Assembly (NCBI GenBank): GCA_013001595.1
Contig: JABDMH010000026.1
Coordinates: 1 to 39,185 of the forward strand
Source: Saprospiraceae bacterium
GTDB lineage: Bacteria; Bacteroidota; Bacteroidia; Chitinophagales; Saprospiraceae
Reading direction: 5' to 3'
DNA length: 39,185 nucleotides
The notes below the pieces were generated by a model, which saw only the letters and a list, made by a program, of their open reading frames with translations, searched no databases and was not told where the DNA came from. Made by a program: the position numbers and the translations under genes. This document shows, piece by piece, positions 16,004 to 25,749 of this stretch. Within the stretch, counting starts at the first letter, position 1. Each line of letters starts with the position of its first letter.

Positions 16004-19000
16004 TTGATTGTGCAATTGAAGAGACTTATTGATAGATTTTTTTCGACCGGTGCTGCTGGTTTATACCTCATTTTGTTTGCTGCTGCCATAGGTGTAGCCA
16101 CCTTTGTTGAAAATGATTATGGCACCAGTGCAGCTCAGAAAGTCATCTATCAGTCCCGTTGGTTTGAGATGCTTCTGATCTTATTTGGGATTACTGTGGT
16201 GGTGAATATTTTTAGATTTCGTATGATTCAGCAAAAGAAATATGCAATTCTGACCTTTCATGCTGCCATTATAGTTATTCTCATAGGTGCTGCTGCTACT
16301 AGATATTTTGGCAGTGAAGGGATGATGCATATTCGGGAAGGAAGTCAATCAAACTTGATCTTATCAAGTGATACCCATTTACAGTTTGAAGTAGAACAGG
16401 AAGGTGAGATTTATCAATTTAGTGAAAAGGTTTTCTTTACCTCATTGGGTAAGAATAGCTTTGATGAGGGATATCAGATTGGAGACCGAATAGTTGATAT
16501 TAAACTCAGAGATTTTATTCCTAACCCGATCGAGCAGGTCCAACAGGGGTCTGGAGGCAATTCGATAATTAAGGTGGTAACGGGTGGCACGGATGGAAGA
16601 CAGGAAAATCTCATTGAAGAGGGGGAGAAAGTGTCCATAAATGGTATTCTGTTCAATTTTGGCAATGAGACTGAAACAGGTGCTTTTAATATATCTTATA
16701 AAAAGGATTCATTACGATTTATTACCGATCAGCCAGTTAATTGTATGCAGATGGCTACTCAAGAGCTTGACACCTTGTCGTCAGCGACATACCATCCTCT
16801 TTTGTTGAGGTCACTATACTCAGTGGGAGGTGCCAACTTTGTACTCAGTGAATTTTTAACTGATGCTACTACTGTTGTTGTCTCAGGGTCACAGAAAATG
16901 AACAGTAGTAGCATTGGCTTGGCTAGATTGCTAGTTAATGTCGATGGTCAGGAAGTCCAACTTGATCTGAACGGTAGTAAGGGCAGGACTGGGAAAGCGG
17001 AAACTGTATTGGTAGGTGACAGTAAGATTTCTGCAGCCTATGGTTCGAAATATCTAGAACTGCCATTTTCCATTCGACTGAAGGATTTTATAATGGAGCG
17101 CTACCCTGGCACAAACAGTGCATCATCTTACGCCAGTGAGGTGACTCTGATTGACCCGAGAAACAACATCGAGCGAGACCAGCGGATCTTTATGAATAAT
17201 ATTCTAAACTATGATGGCTATCGCTTTTTTCAAAGTTCTTTTGACAAGGATGAGAAAGGTACCATTCTGAGTGTCAATCACGATGCACTTGGAACCTGGA
17301 TTTCCTACCTAGGATATTTTTTATTGACTTTGGGGATGGTACTTACACTGCTTAGTAAACGCAGTAGGTTTCACAGTTTATCAAGGAAATTGCAGGATAT
17401 GCGTCAATCGCGAAAGCTAGCTGGTCTACTTCTCTTGGTTTTTCCATTGGCAGGCATTGTATCGGCCAATACGAATGTGGAAATAGATCCATCTACAGTT
17501 ATTGATGAGCAACATGCAGCCAAGTTTGGTGCCCTTATAGTCCAAGATCATCAGGGGCGCATGAAGCCCATTAACACCATGGCTAGCGAAGTACTGAGAA
17601 AATTATCAAGGAAAACGGAGTTGTATGATTTAAATGCGGAACAGATTTTCCTCGGTATGATGGTACATCCTGTAGTCTGGGGTAATATTCCACTTATCAA
17701 AATTGGTAGACACGAGGATTTGAAGGCAATATTGGAAGTCGATGATAAATTGGCGACCTACAATGATTTTTTCAATCCTGACTACATACTTAGAGATCTG
17801 GTGCAAAGAGCTTACAATATGGAGCCAAAGGACCGTGGTACTTTGGAGAAAGAGGTAATAAAAATAGACGAGCGTGTCAATATTTGCAATTTAATCTTTG
17901 GCAGCCGGTTGCTAAGGATTTTCCCAAATGCCAGTAGCCAATCAAATTTATGGACAGCCCCATCTCAAGGTCAGCATATGCATAATCAAATTGGCAGTGA
18001 TGATTTTGGTGCACAGTTTTTTCCTAAATATAGAACTGCTTTGATGAGACAGGATTGGGCCCAGGCCAATGAGCTGGCAGATGAGTTGTGCCAGTATCAG
18101 AAAAAATATGGTGGAGAGATTATACCTTCCGATCGAAAGATAAATGCGGAGATCCAATTAAATAAAATGGATGTTTTTAGTAGGGTTGGAAAATGGTATG
18201 CCCTGTCTGGTCTGCTGGCGCTTATCATGTTCTTCACGCTGGTTTTTAACCCGAGCATGAGTGAGCGGTGGCCATTACGAGTTATGTTGACTTTGCTAGG
18301 GATTTGTTTTCTAGCTCATACGCTTGGTCTTGGCTTGAGATGGTACGTCTCCGGACGAGCTCCATGGAGCAATGGATATGAATCCATGATCTACATCGCT
18401 TGGACAACCATACTGGCGGGTCTCTTATTTACGCGAAAATCATTGGGAGGTCTGGCAGCTACCTCAGTACTGGCCTCCACCATACTAATGGTTGCTGGTT
18501 TGAGTTGGCTTGATCCTGAAATTACTCCTTTGGTCCCAGTGTTAAAATCATATTGGCTGACCATCCATGTTTCTCTTGTGGCAGGAAGTTATGGGTTTTT
18601 AATGTTGGGGGCGATTATTGGTGTACTCAATCTAATTCTGATGATTTTTACTCATCAAGGTAATCACCAACGTATTCAGAAGACCATCAAGGAAATGAGT
18701 TCTATAAGTGAAATGACACTAATTGGTGGTCTTTTCATGATTAGTATAGGAACTTATTTGGGGGGCGTCTGGGCCAATGAATCATGGGGGCGCTACTGGG
18801 GATGGGATGCTAAGGAAACCTGGGCTTTGGTTACGATACTAGTTTATGCATTCATCCTACACATGCGATTTATTCCGGGATTTAGAGGTTTATACGCATT
18901 TAATGTAGCTACTTTGTTTGGTTTGGCTTCGGTGATGATGACCTATTTTGGAGTAAATTATTATCTCTCAGGTCTACATTCGTATGCCGCTGGCGATCCA

Positions 19001-19105
19001 GCACCTATTCCGCCATTTGTGTTTTATACCGTTGCTTCACTTTTTCTCATTTCTCTATTGGCGCTTTGGAAGAACAAACTGAATAGTAGAATATCACAGC
19101 TCTAG
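16004..19105 (+). CDS. ccsBA: Fused ResB-CcsA cytochrome c synthase (CcsBA)
   Basis: System II cytochrome c biogenesis exports heme and ligates it to CXXCH motifs on the outer face of the inner membrane. The 1033-residue product joins a ResB part and a CcsA part. The N-terminus has three membrane helices (AAGLYLILFAAAIGVATF, then WFEMLLILFGITVVVNIF, then LTFHAAIIVILIGAAA with a heme-type His). A large periplasmic ResB domain ends with helix YLGYFLLTLGMVLTLL. A second periplasmic region contains GRMKPINTMASEVLRKLSRK, typical of the Bacteroidota form. The CcsA part has RAPWSNGYESM, TIHVSLVAGSYGFL with a conserved His, the tryptophan-rich WWD motif (WGRYWGWDAKETWALV, about 928-943) and GLHSY near the end. 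The start is TTG at 16004, directly after a TAA; GTG at 16010 is an alternative. Confidence 0.93.
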   Translation: MIVQLKRLIDRFFSTGAAGLYLILFAAAIGVATFVENDYGTSAAQKVIYQSRWFEMLLILFGITVVVNIFRFRMIQQKKYAILTFHAAIIVILIGAAATRYFGSEGMMHIREGSQSNLILSSDTHLQFEVEQEGEIYQFSEKVFFTSLGKNSFDEGYQIGDRIVDIKLRDFIPNPIEQVQQGSGGNSIIKVVTGGTDGRQENLIEEGEKVSINGILFNFGNETETGAFNISYKKDSLRFITDQPVNCMQMATQELDTLSSATYHPLLLRSLYSVGGANFVLSEFLTDATTVVVSGSQKMNSSSIGLARLLVNVDGQEVQLDLNGSKGRTGKAETVLVGDSKISAAYGSKYLELPFSIRLKDFIMERYPGTNSASSYASEVTLIDPRNNIERDQRIFMNNILNYDGYRFFQSSFDKDEKGTILSVNHDALGTWISYLGYFLLTLGMVLTLLSKRSRFHSLSRKLQDMRQSRKLAGLLLLVFPLAGIVSANTNVEIDPSTVIDEQHAAKFGALIVQDHQGRMKPINTMASEVLRKLSRKTELYDLNAEQIFLGMMVHPVVWGNIPLIKIGRHEDLKAILEVDDKLATYNDFFNPDYILRDLVQRAYNMEPKDRGTLEKEVIKIDERVNICNLIFGSRLLRIFPNASSQSNLWTAPSQGQHMHNQIGSDDFGAQFFPKYRTALMRQDWAQANELADELCQYQKKYGGEIIPSDRKINAEIQLNKMDVFSRVGKWYALSGLLALIMFFTLVFNPSMSERWPLRVMLTLLGICFLAHTLGLGLRWYVSGRAPWSNGYESMIYIAWTTILAGLLFTRKSLGGLAATSVLASTILMVAGLSWLDPEITPLVPVLKSYWLTIHVSLVAGSYGFLMLGAIIGVLNLILMIFTHQGNHQRIQKTIKEMSSISEMTLIGGLFMISIGTYLGGVWANESWGRYWGWDAKETWALVTILVYAFILHMRFIPGFRGLYAFNVATLFGLASVMMTYFGVNYYLSGLHSYAAGDPAPIPPFVFYTVASLFLISLLALWKNKLNSRISQL

Positions 19106-19643
19106 GATTGGTTGCTTTCCAAAGATATTTAGGACCCGTAAGGATAGGATTTCTACCAATTCATGTGGGCCATTCAGTTCCTGTAATTGTCTTGATTTGA
19201 CCTATGATGATAGATTCGAGAGATAAAGTATGCTCAGTTACATCCTTGAAAAATCTACTGAATGTGAGTATACCATTCAGAGCTGCCAGTACTTGATCAT
19301 CTGGAGATATCTTTTAGTGCATTAATAGTCTCGAATAATTTTCCCAGATTGAAAGATCAGTCTTGCGGTTTATCGGAGGATGTTCGACCTCCGTAGTATT
19401 AAAATCTTTATTCCAACCATCGTTTTGTACGGCGGTACCTCACCTATCGATCCTATCAAGCAGGTAAGTTGATTAACTAGTGAGCGTACTCCGGAAAGTG
19501 CCATCTTCACAAAATGAGACTATTTTGGATGAGATTTGCACTTTTTCGAGATTTAGTGATGCCTGAGTATCAGCAAGTTGAGAAAGATGAAAAGATCGCC
19601 AAAAGAGCCATTTTTGATTTGGTGATTTTTCGGAGTAGGCTCA
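19106..19643. other. Convergent intergenic region, no supported gene
   Basis: About 540 bases lie between the convergent ccsBA and cytochrome c genes. A 6-bp hairpin (CGGAGG / CCTCCG) is at 19374-19393 but has no T-tract. An open stretch at 19514-19705 on the plus strand overlaps the end of the cytochrome gene and has no protein-family features. No clear terminator was found for either gene. Confidence 0.35.
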
Positions 19644-20603
19644 CTAGTTATATATGGATCGTTCAACTAGATTGTGAACAGGGGAAATCGTCTGCAAATA
19701 GGTGAAAATAGCACCAGTTTCTTTATCAGTGAGCTGCGTATAGGGCATCATGGGGTAGGTGAGCGCTTGTTCTCCCTTCTTAATCCCATACTTTACTGCT
19801 TGAATAAAGTCTACTTGGGTCCAAGTTCCGATTCCAGTTTCTTTATCTGGTGTAAGGTTAGGAGCGATCTTAATTCTACCCTTTTCATCCAAGATCTTAT
19901 TTCCCCCGGCAAAATAACCGACACTTTGTGTGGGTTCTAAATAATCGTTCGATTTGAAATCAACTGAATGGCAGGAAAAGCAATCAAGATTGTGGGCTAA
20001 ATATCTGCCCAATTCAATAAGGTTGCTCGTATCTGGTCGTGGTATGGGATCGATGGGCATTTCGAAAGGTTTAAATGCGACACGACAGAGAAATTTTGTG
20101 AGCAAAGATGGTTTACTTGGAGTATTTGCCTTTGAATTGGCGACGACAATAGGATCGTCAGATCGCAGAAAAGCAACAATGGCATTAATATCTGCATCAG
20201 CCATTTTGGGAAGTTTCGCCATGTAGGGTGGACTGTACTGCCCGTCCTTCTTAATACCCGTCCTCAGCAGAAATACAATTTCTCCATCAGTCCAGCTTCC
20301 AATCCCGTTTGTTTTGTCCTGAGTAATATTTTGGGAATATATCTCGCCAAATTCAGTAGGGACATCCAGCATTCTTTTTCCCGTAAGTTTTCCGGTCTCT
20401 TTATCCATGTGACAACTTGCACAGAGCATAGTGGCAAGTTTTTTACCTCGTTCTACTTCTGCTGGACTTCGATCTAGTTGTACATCTACAACCTCAACTT
20501 GATAAGAGGGAATATCGCTAAGATAAATATATAGTCCAGCAAAAAGGATTACTAATAGCAAGGATGCAATCGCCCATGCCAACACTTTCAAAATTTTCTT
20601 CAT
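19644..20603 (-). CDS. Membrane-anchored di-heme cytochrome c
   Basis: The 319-residue product has an uncleaved-looking N-terminal helix (VLAWAIASLLLVILFAGLYIYL, about residues 7-28) and two heme-binding CXXCH motifs: CASCH at 61-65 and CFSCH at 208-212. Each half has a second conserved block (NITQDKTNGIGSWT and NLTPDKETGIGTWT) and candidate axial methionines (PYMAKLPKM and YPMMPYTQ). This is the pattern of tandem cytochrome c domains in alcohol, aldehyde or thiosulfate dehydrogenase electron-transfer subunits. It should be periplasmic and anchored to the inner membrane, passing electrons to a terminal oxidase. No dehydrogenase partner lies next to it. The nearby ccsBA gene would provide heme attachment. 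Confidence 0.88.
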   Translation of the reverse strand: MKKILKVLAWAIASLLLVILFAGLYIYLSDIPSYQVEVVDVQLDRSPAEVERGKKLATMLCASCHMDKETGKLTGKRMLDVPTEFGEIYSQNITQDKTNGIGSWTDGEIVFLLRTGIKKDGQYSPPYMAKLPKMADADINAIVAFLRSDDPIVVANSKANTPSKPSLLTKFLCRVAFKPFEMPIDPIPRPDTSNLIELGRYLAHNLDCFSCHSVDFKSNDYLEPTQSVGYFAGGNKILDEKGRIKIAPNLTPDKETGIGTWTQVDFIQAVKYGIKKGEQALTYPMMPYTQLTDKETGAIFTYLQTISPVHNLVERSIYN

Positions 20604-20876
20604 TTTTCCATTTTTTACGAATTATCTAACTGCTATATGCTGGCGGTACTTCATGATACAGCATGCCAACCTATATCTAAAAATGGAATGGGGCCCCTCA
20701 CTTTCTGAAGGTACTAAGAATGATGCGGAATACAAACTGCATTTTAGTTATAGAACTGTAACCATTTTGTGATAAGCCTATTCCCCAAAAAAATAGGGAA
20801 GGTAATCGAGTTCTTGGAGCAAAAAAGGCTGTACGACTGGTTTTAATATTGCTTCTTGGTGAAATTTTGGGGAGAA

Positions 20877-22322
20877 TTAAAGCAGATCATTGGTTCTTAT
20901 TTCTGCTAATTTCATTTGAATTTTCGATTTGTACGTTTCGACGATTTCAGCGTATTCAGGATAAGAGCTGATGTTTGTAAATTGTTTTGGATCGCTCTTA
21001 ATGTCGTATAGTTCAGTTCCATTTTCAGCATCTTCCCCATATTGAATAAATGCAAATTCATGATCTCGAAGGAGAAAGCCTTCACGCATGGGTGCTACAC
21101 TAAATGCTGCAGATCTTACCTCTTGAGTGGGATTATCCAAAATACCGGCAATGTTTTTTCCTTGAATATTCGAGGGGATATCCAATCTGCAGAGGTCTGA
21201 GATCGTAGGGTACAAGTCTATTAGTTCCACTAAGGAATGTGAAACCCCAGGCTTTTTACCTGGGACACTTATGATCAGCGGAACACCTGAGGATTCATCC
21301 AATAGACTCACCTTGGCCCAAAAGTCATGTTCACCTAGGTGATACCCGTGATCACTTGTAAAAACAATAATGGTCTTGTCTGTTAATTCCGCTTCATCTA
21401 GTTCGTCCAATACCTTTCCCACTTGGGCATCCATATATGCTACTGAAGCATAATAGCCACCCATGGCTTTTTTCTGCCTGCGCAGATCCATCTGCATATT
21501 TTCGCTGGTCTTGTAATTGATTCCAAGTTTGGGTATGTCTTCCCAGTCTCCATCTACTTTCTCTGGCAAGACCATCTTATCATAAGGTTTAAAAGGTGGA
21601 AAATAGGACTCAGGTGCTACAAAGGGAACATGAGGCCGTACGAAGCCTACACCCATCCAAAAGGATTCGTCTTTATGTTGACGCAAGAGCTCAACAGCTT
21701 TTTCAGCCGTTCTGCCATCGGAATGTGCTAGGTCATCACCATATGCTTCTACGACCACAAAGGTATTTCCACCCATCACCGGTTTGCTGCCATCGGGGTT
21801 TCCTTCCAAGGTCTCTCCCTGACCAGATGCCTTCCATTCTGGTCCAGGACTATTGTATCGTTCTGTCCAAGATAGGGTGTCATCGGCCCCATCACTGCCC
21901 TCTTCTATGCCTATGGGCACTCCCATATGAAAGATTTTACTGACTCTGGCTGTATAGTAGTCATTGTTTTTAAAATGCTGAGGCCATGTGGGGCGATCTC
22001 CGATCTTTGGCCTGGGGCTCTGATATCCCAAGACACGGGTGGCATGTGGGTAGTAACCGGATAAGAAGGAGGCCCGGGAAGGTCCGCAGTAGGTGCCCTG
22101 GCAATAGGCTCTGGTAAAACGCATGCCCCTGGACGCAAGTCGGTCGATATTGGGTGTACTGCAAACCTTACTGCCATAGCATGATAGGGCATTGTAGGTG
22201 AGGTCATCGGAGATGATGAATAGTACATTTAATCTTTCCGGCTTTCTGGACTCCTCTGTACAGTTATTTAGGAGCAAACCGAGCATCAACAGTATAAACC
22301 CTAGTAATATTGGTTTTCTCAT
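20877..22322 (-). CDS. Lipoprotein sulfatase, iduronate-2-sulfatase-like (family S1)
   Basis: The 481-residue protein begins with a lipoprotein signal (LLMLGLLLNNC, lipidated Cys21). Metal ligands Asp39-Asp40 lie in FIISDDLTYNALSCYG. The formylglycine motif is CGPSR with Cys79, in TYCGPSRASFLSGYYP. SDHGYHLGEHDFWAKVSLLDESSGVPLII gives the later Asp-His metal pair and the substrate-side Lys. The order and spacing match the iduronate-2-sulfatase group (S1_7). The natural substrate may be a 2-O-sulfated uronate or another sulfated sugar of algal glycans. It differs from the first sulfatase in having the classical Asp-Asp site. The gap to the upstream GH95 gene on the same strand is 131 bases, so they could be co-expressed. 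Confidence 0.88.
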   Translation of the reverse strand: MRKPILLGFILLMLGLLLNNCTEESRKPERLNVLFIISDDLTYNALSCYGSKVCSTPNIDRLASRGMRFTRAYCQGTYCGPSRASFLSGYYPHATRVLGYQSPRPKIGDRPTWPQHFKNNDYYTARVSKIFHMGVPIGIEEGSDGADDTLSWTERYNSPGPEWKASGQGETLEGNPDGSKPVMGGNTFVVVEAYGDDLAHSDGRTAEKAVELLRQHKDESFWMGVGFVRPHVPFVAPESYFPPFKPYDKMVLPEKVDGDWEDIPKLGINYKTSENMQMDLRRQKKAMGGYYASVAYMDAQVGKVLDELDEAELTDKTIIVFTSDHGYHLGEHDFWAKVSLLDESSGVPLIISVPGKKPGVSHSLVELIDLYPTISDLCRLDIPSNIQGKNIAGILDNPTQEVRSAAFSVAPMREGFLLRDHEFAFIQYGEDAENGTELYDIKSDPKQFTNISSYPEYAEIVETYKSKIQMKLAEIRTNDLL

Positions 22323-22453
22323 CGATTTGAATCTTTGCCTGTAGTAAGTTGACTTGCGGATTAATTATTTAATGAGTTGATCAGATGTTTACCATCATAC
22401 ATTTAATGGCTAAACAGCCCTGTCTAAAAGTTCGGTGTACTTTGAAGACCTCT

Positions 22454-25042
22454 TCATTCTGACTCAATGTGTATCTCATCGCCGATGGTAGTTTGCACAT
22501 AATATTCATAGAAGGAAGGCATTTCCATTTCTGCGAAAGGTACGGATTTGTGATCCAGCATTGATCCTGGATCCATTGGATTCAGCAGGTGATTTTCGAC
22601 GGGAGTTTGCACTAGAGTCCCTCCTTCGATCTTCAAGGGCACATGACTACGGATGGGTAAGATACCCCCCAAATGTGAAGTCACTTGCGCACTAGAGAAG
22701 AGATCATTTGTCCATGTCAAATCAACCTCGAAACCTCCTCGTGCCCTTAGTCCAGAAACAGCTCCGCTTCGCCACCTGCCTGGTAAGGCCGGAAGCAAGT
22801 GAACAAAACCATCGTGAGATTGAAGCAACATCTCCGCGATGCCAGCTGTGGCTCCAAAATTTCCATCGATTTGAAAAGGAGGGTGTGCATCAAACATATT
22901 GGGATAGCTTCCTGAACCACCAAAAGCGGGATCGTTTTCTTTGACTAAGTTGATGAGTTTCGAAAGGATGTCCAGCGCTTTATTGCCATCATAAAGGCGG
23001 GCCCACATATTAACCTTCCAGCCCATCGACCATCCGGTAGCCTGATCGCCACGGCGTAGCAGTGTCTTCTTAACGGCTTTACTCAGTGCTGGATTTTGAG
23101 TCGGTGTAATCTGATTACCAGGATGAAATCCATACAAATGTGATATATGACGGTGGTGAATGTCTTTGTCTTCAAAGTCAAACTGCCATTCTTGGAGCTG
23201 GGCATGTTTGCCAACTAGGTAGGGTAGGAGCTTTCTCTTTTTCTGCTCAATTTCTAAGCGCAACTTTTCGTCTTCTAGAGACAAGATATCCAGTGCTTGT
23301 AGGTAGCGCGTGAAGCTTTCTCTAATGAGGGCCATGTCCATTGTGGGGCCTGGACTTTGGGTAGCACTTTCTCCACTGCCATACACAAAACTTTGCTCAG
23401 GTGAGTGACCCACCGGCGTAATTAGGTAGCCCTCATCGTTGGGCATGAGCCAATCTTTGTAAAACAGAACTGCTCCACGCAGGGGAGGGAATACATGATC
23501 TCTGAGAAATTTTGGGTCACCATGATAGAGGTAATGTTCCCAAAGATGACTAACCAACCAACCTGCCCCTACAGGCCAAAATGAGCAGGGACAGAGATCC
23601 ACTGGACCAGCATTTCTCCATACTGATGAATTATGATGGAAGGCCCAACCTTGGTTTCCATATATGTTATGTGCAATTTTGCTACCTTCCTCAGACCATT
23701 CTTTGATGGCCTGAAAAAGCGGCTGATGGCACTCAGACAGATTTGTCAATTCAGCCGGCCAATAATTCATTTCCAAGTTTATATTCGTGGTATATGCACT
23801 TGCCCAGGGAGGGATGAGTTGATGGTTCCAAATGCCCTGTAAGTTGAGAGGCTGACCTCCAGGTCTGGAGCCGCTAATCATCAAGTAACGACCATATTGA
23901 AAAAATAGAGCTGCCAATGCCTCGTCATTTCCATCCTTGTAGTTGAGAATGCGTTGATCTGTAGGTTGAATTGAAGCAGTATTGGGTTGGTTAATTTGCA
24001 GGGTAACTCGGTCAAAAAGTTGTCGATAATCTTGTAGATGCCTAGACCTAAGTTGCTCATAATTAAAGAGCTGTACTTCGTTGAGATAACGTTTGGTTCG
24101 TTGTGTGGGCAAGGATGCATCCAGTGGGCTCTCATCATGGTGGGTAAAACTTGTTGCAGATGTCAAGTAGATGACTACTTCGCTGGCATCCGTAATCTTC
24201 AATGCACCTCTGTCAAAGGAAATCACACCACTGGTATTCTTCGCTCGCAAGCGAGTTTCGAAGTACATACCTAAGCCATCTACTTCTTCGTGATATAAAA
24301 TCTGTTTTGCGATGGCCTTTCGTCTCCCGTCGCGGTGATAAATCTCTGGATATTTATGCTGCTCTCCATTTTCCTCTACTCGCTCTAAGGTACGTCGAAG
24401 CGCAAATCCCGGCACCTGTGCCTGTAGAAACATTTCATTGCCCTCTCCTCCGATCCGCATGGTTGGTTCATGTAGCGTCTTGAGGCTAATTGCTCCATTG
24501 AGTTTATCTGGGCCATCGGCTTTTAATTTCATCATGATTATGTGGTCCGGGTAGCTAGCGAACATTTCCCGGGTGAATCTCGTAGCGCCTATTTGATAGC
24601 TGACCTGGTGCGTCGCATTTGATAAATCCAATGATCTTTTGTAGTCTGACACTTCGCCCTTATGGTCCATTGCAATCCATAGATCACTCATAGGTTGATA
24701 TAGGTCTTGGGGCCTACCTAACCAGTTTTTAACGATCATCTTTTCACCCTCTGCATACTTGCCAGCATTTATGAGCGACATGATTTCCTGATAGTCTTTC
24801 ATGATGGTATAGCCCTCATGTTTCCGATGGGGATCTCCACTATACAGGGTGGACTCATTGAGTTGGATGTGCTCCTCACGTGGATCTCCGAAAATCATGC
24901 CCCCTAAGTAACTATTGCCAATAGGGAGGGCCTCTGTCCAAACCTCAGCCGGACTATCGTAGTGGAGGGAGAGATGATTATCCTGTGCAAAAGCATTGAC
25001 TAGCATCATCACCGGTAATAAGAGGCTTAGTAGATGTCGCAT
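22454..25042 (-). CDS. Secreted GH95 family enzyme, possible alpha-L-galactosidase
   Basis: The 862-residue product has a Sec signal ([16 protein letters not shown], ending AQ at 19-20). The N-terminal domain of GH95 is visible ([18 protein letters not shown] and [18 protein letters not shown]). The (alpha/alpha)6 barrel contains [16 protein letters not shown] with Asn420 and Asn422, HSPEQ with Glu549 as probable acid, and [15 protein letters not shown] with Asp726. These match Asn421, Asn423, Glu566 and Asp766 of the characterised inverting 1,2-alpha-L-fucosidase AfcA. The residue matching AfcA His419 is Thr418; as I recall, Thr there marks alpha-L-galactosidases and His alpha-L-fucosidases. 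The enzyme probably trims alpha-L-linked galactose or fucose from a complex glycan in the periplasm. The C-terminus is a beta domain. Confidence 0.85.
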   Translation of the reverse strand: MRHLLSLLLPVMMLVNAFAQDNHLSLHYDSPAEVWTEALPIGNSYLGGMIFGDPREEHIQLNESTLYSGDPHRKHEGYTIMKDYQEIMSLINAGKYAEGEKMIVKNWLGRPQDLYQPMSDLWIAMDHKGEVSDYKRSLDLSNATHQVSYQIGATRFTREMFASYPDHIIMMKLKADGPDKLNGAISLKTLHEPTMRIGGEGNEMFLQAQVPGFALRRTLERVEENGEQHKYPEIYHRDGRRKAIAKQILYHEEVDGLGMYFETRLRAKNTSGVISFDRGALKITDASEVVIYLTSATSFTHHDESPLDASLPTQRTKRYLNEVQLFNYEQLRSRHLQDYRQLFDRVTLQINQPNTASIQPTDQRILNYKDGNDEALAALFFQYGRYLMISGSRPGGQPLNLQGIWNHQLIPPWASAYTTNINLEMNYWPAELTNLSECHQPLFQAIKEWSEEGSKIAHNIYGNQGWAFHHNSSVWRNAGPVDLCPCSFWPVGAGWLVSHLWEHYLYHGDPKFLRDHVFPPLRGAVLFYKDWLMPNDEGYLITPVGHSPEQSFVYGSGESATQSPGPTMDMALIRESFTRYLQALDILSLEDEKLRLEIEQKKRKLLPYLVGKHAQLQEWQFDFEDKDIHHRHISHLYGFHPGNQITPTQNPALSKAVKKTLLRRGDQATGWSMGWKVNMWARLYDGNKALDILSKLINLVKENDPAFGGSGSYPNMFDAHPPFQIDGNFGATAGIAEMLLQSHDGFVHLLPALPGRWRSGAVSGLRARGGFEVDLTWTNDLFSSAQVTSHLGGILPIRSHVPLKIEGGTLVQTPVENHLLNPMDPGSMLDHKSVPFAEMEMPSFYEYYVQTTIGDEIHIESE

Positions 25043-25298
25043 ACTAATTGAGTTCTTTATATGTCTGATCTAGTGAATCCATTGCGAAAAGGCTACCATA
25101 TCTTTCTAGAGTGCATTCACTAATTAGGAATTACACAGAGAAATGTATTTGAACTAGCAAAATAATAAAAGGTGAGCAGGTTACGGTCCTCTTGTAAGGC
25201 GTTTTACTTAGATGTAATGCGCAATGCAAGGAAGCAAAATGAACTAATATTGGGCCAATCCCAGACATACGACCTGTGTAGAATTTCTGCAAGTTACT

Positions 25299-25688
25299 TC
25301 AACCTTCATACAGGTGATGGTCACTGATGGTCAAGAAATAGCCATCAAGATCTCTCATCGAAAATTCCATTTTTCGGCTATTGGGATTGAGATGTATTTC
25401 TTCTTCAACGACACCACCCAAGCGCCTAAAATTCTCTCTAATTTCTTGTAGATGTTTGGTTCGAAAGTAGAGGATCAATCCATTACCAGGCGTACGGTGA
25501 GGCTTGATCATTGAGGGGTGATCATGAGCACCCCATTTATGCAGGCAGAGCATGACTTCACCCTGTTCAGAGGTCAGGATTTCGAATTCATCACCTCCAT
25601 GCATGGCCTTGCAGCCCAATACTGAATTGTACCACGATGCGCTTGCTTGCACGTCCTTTACAGCTATGATCGGATCGAGAGCACTCAT
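25299..25688 (-). CDS. VOC superfamily protein (glyoxalase/bleomycin-resistance fold)
   Basis: This 129-residue protein has the paired beta-alpha-beta-beta-beta modules of the vicinal oxygen chelate superfamily. The first module is DPIIAVKDVQASASWYNSVLG; the second includes MEFSMRDLDGYFLTISD, where the RDLDG.. block is typical. A Glu (EFEIL or MEFSM) could be a metal ligand, but only part of the usual His/Glu set is evident. The substrate cannot be predicted: VOC proteins include dioxygenases, isomerases and antibiotic-binding proteins. It lies 61 bases downstream of prfB on the same strand and may share its transcript. Confidence 0.8.
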   Translation of the reverse strand: MSALDPIIAVKDVQASASWYNSVLGCKAMHGGDEFEILTSEQGEVMLCLHKWGAHDHPSMIKPHRTPGNGLILYFRTKHLQEIRENFRRLGGVVEEEIHLNPNSRKMEFSMRDLDGYFLTISDHHLYEG

Positions 25689-25749
25689 AAGGAAGAAAGA
25701 TATTAATTATCTGATTTTCGTTGAGGCTTGAGAGGGCGATCGTGACTCA

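Noticed and set aside
19514-19705. 63-residue plus-strand ORF
   Set aside because: It overlaps the 3' end of the cytochrome c gene on the other strand and lacks recognisable features.
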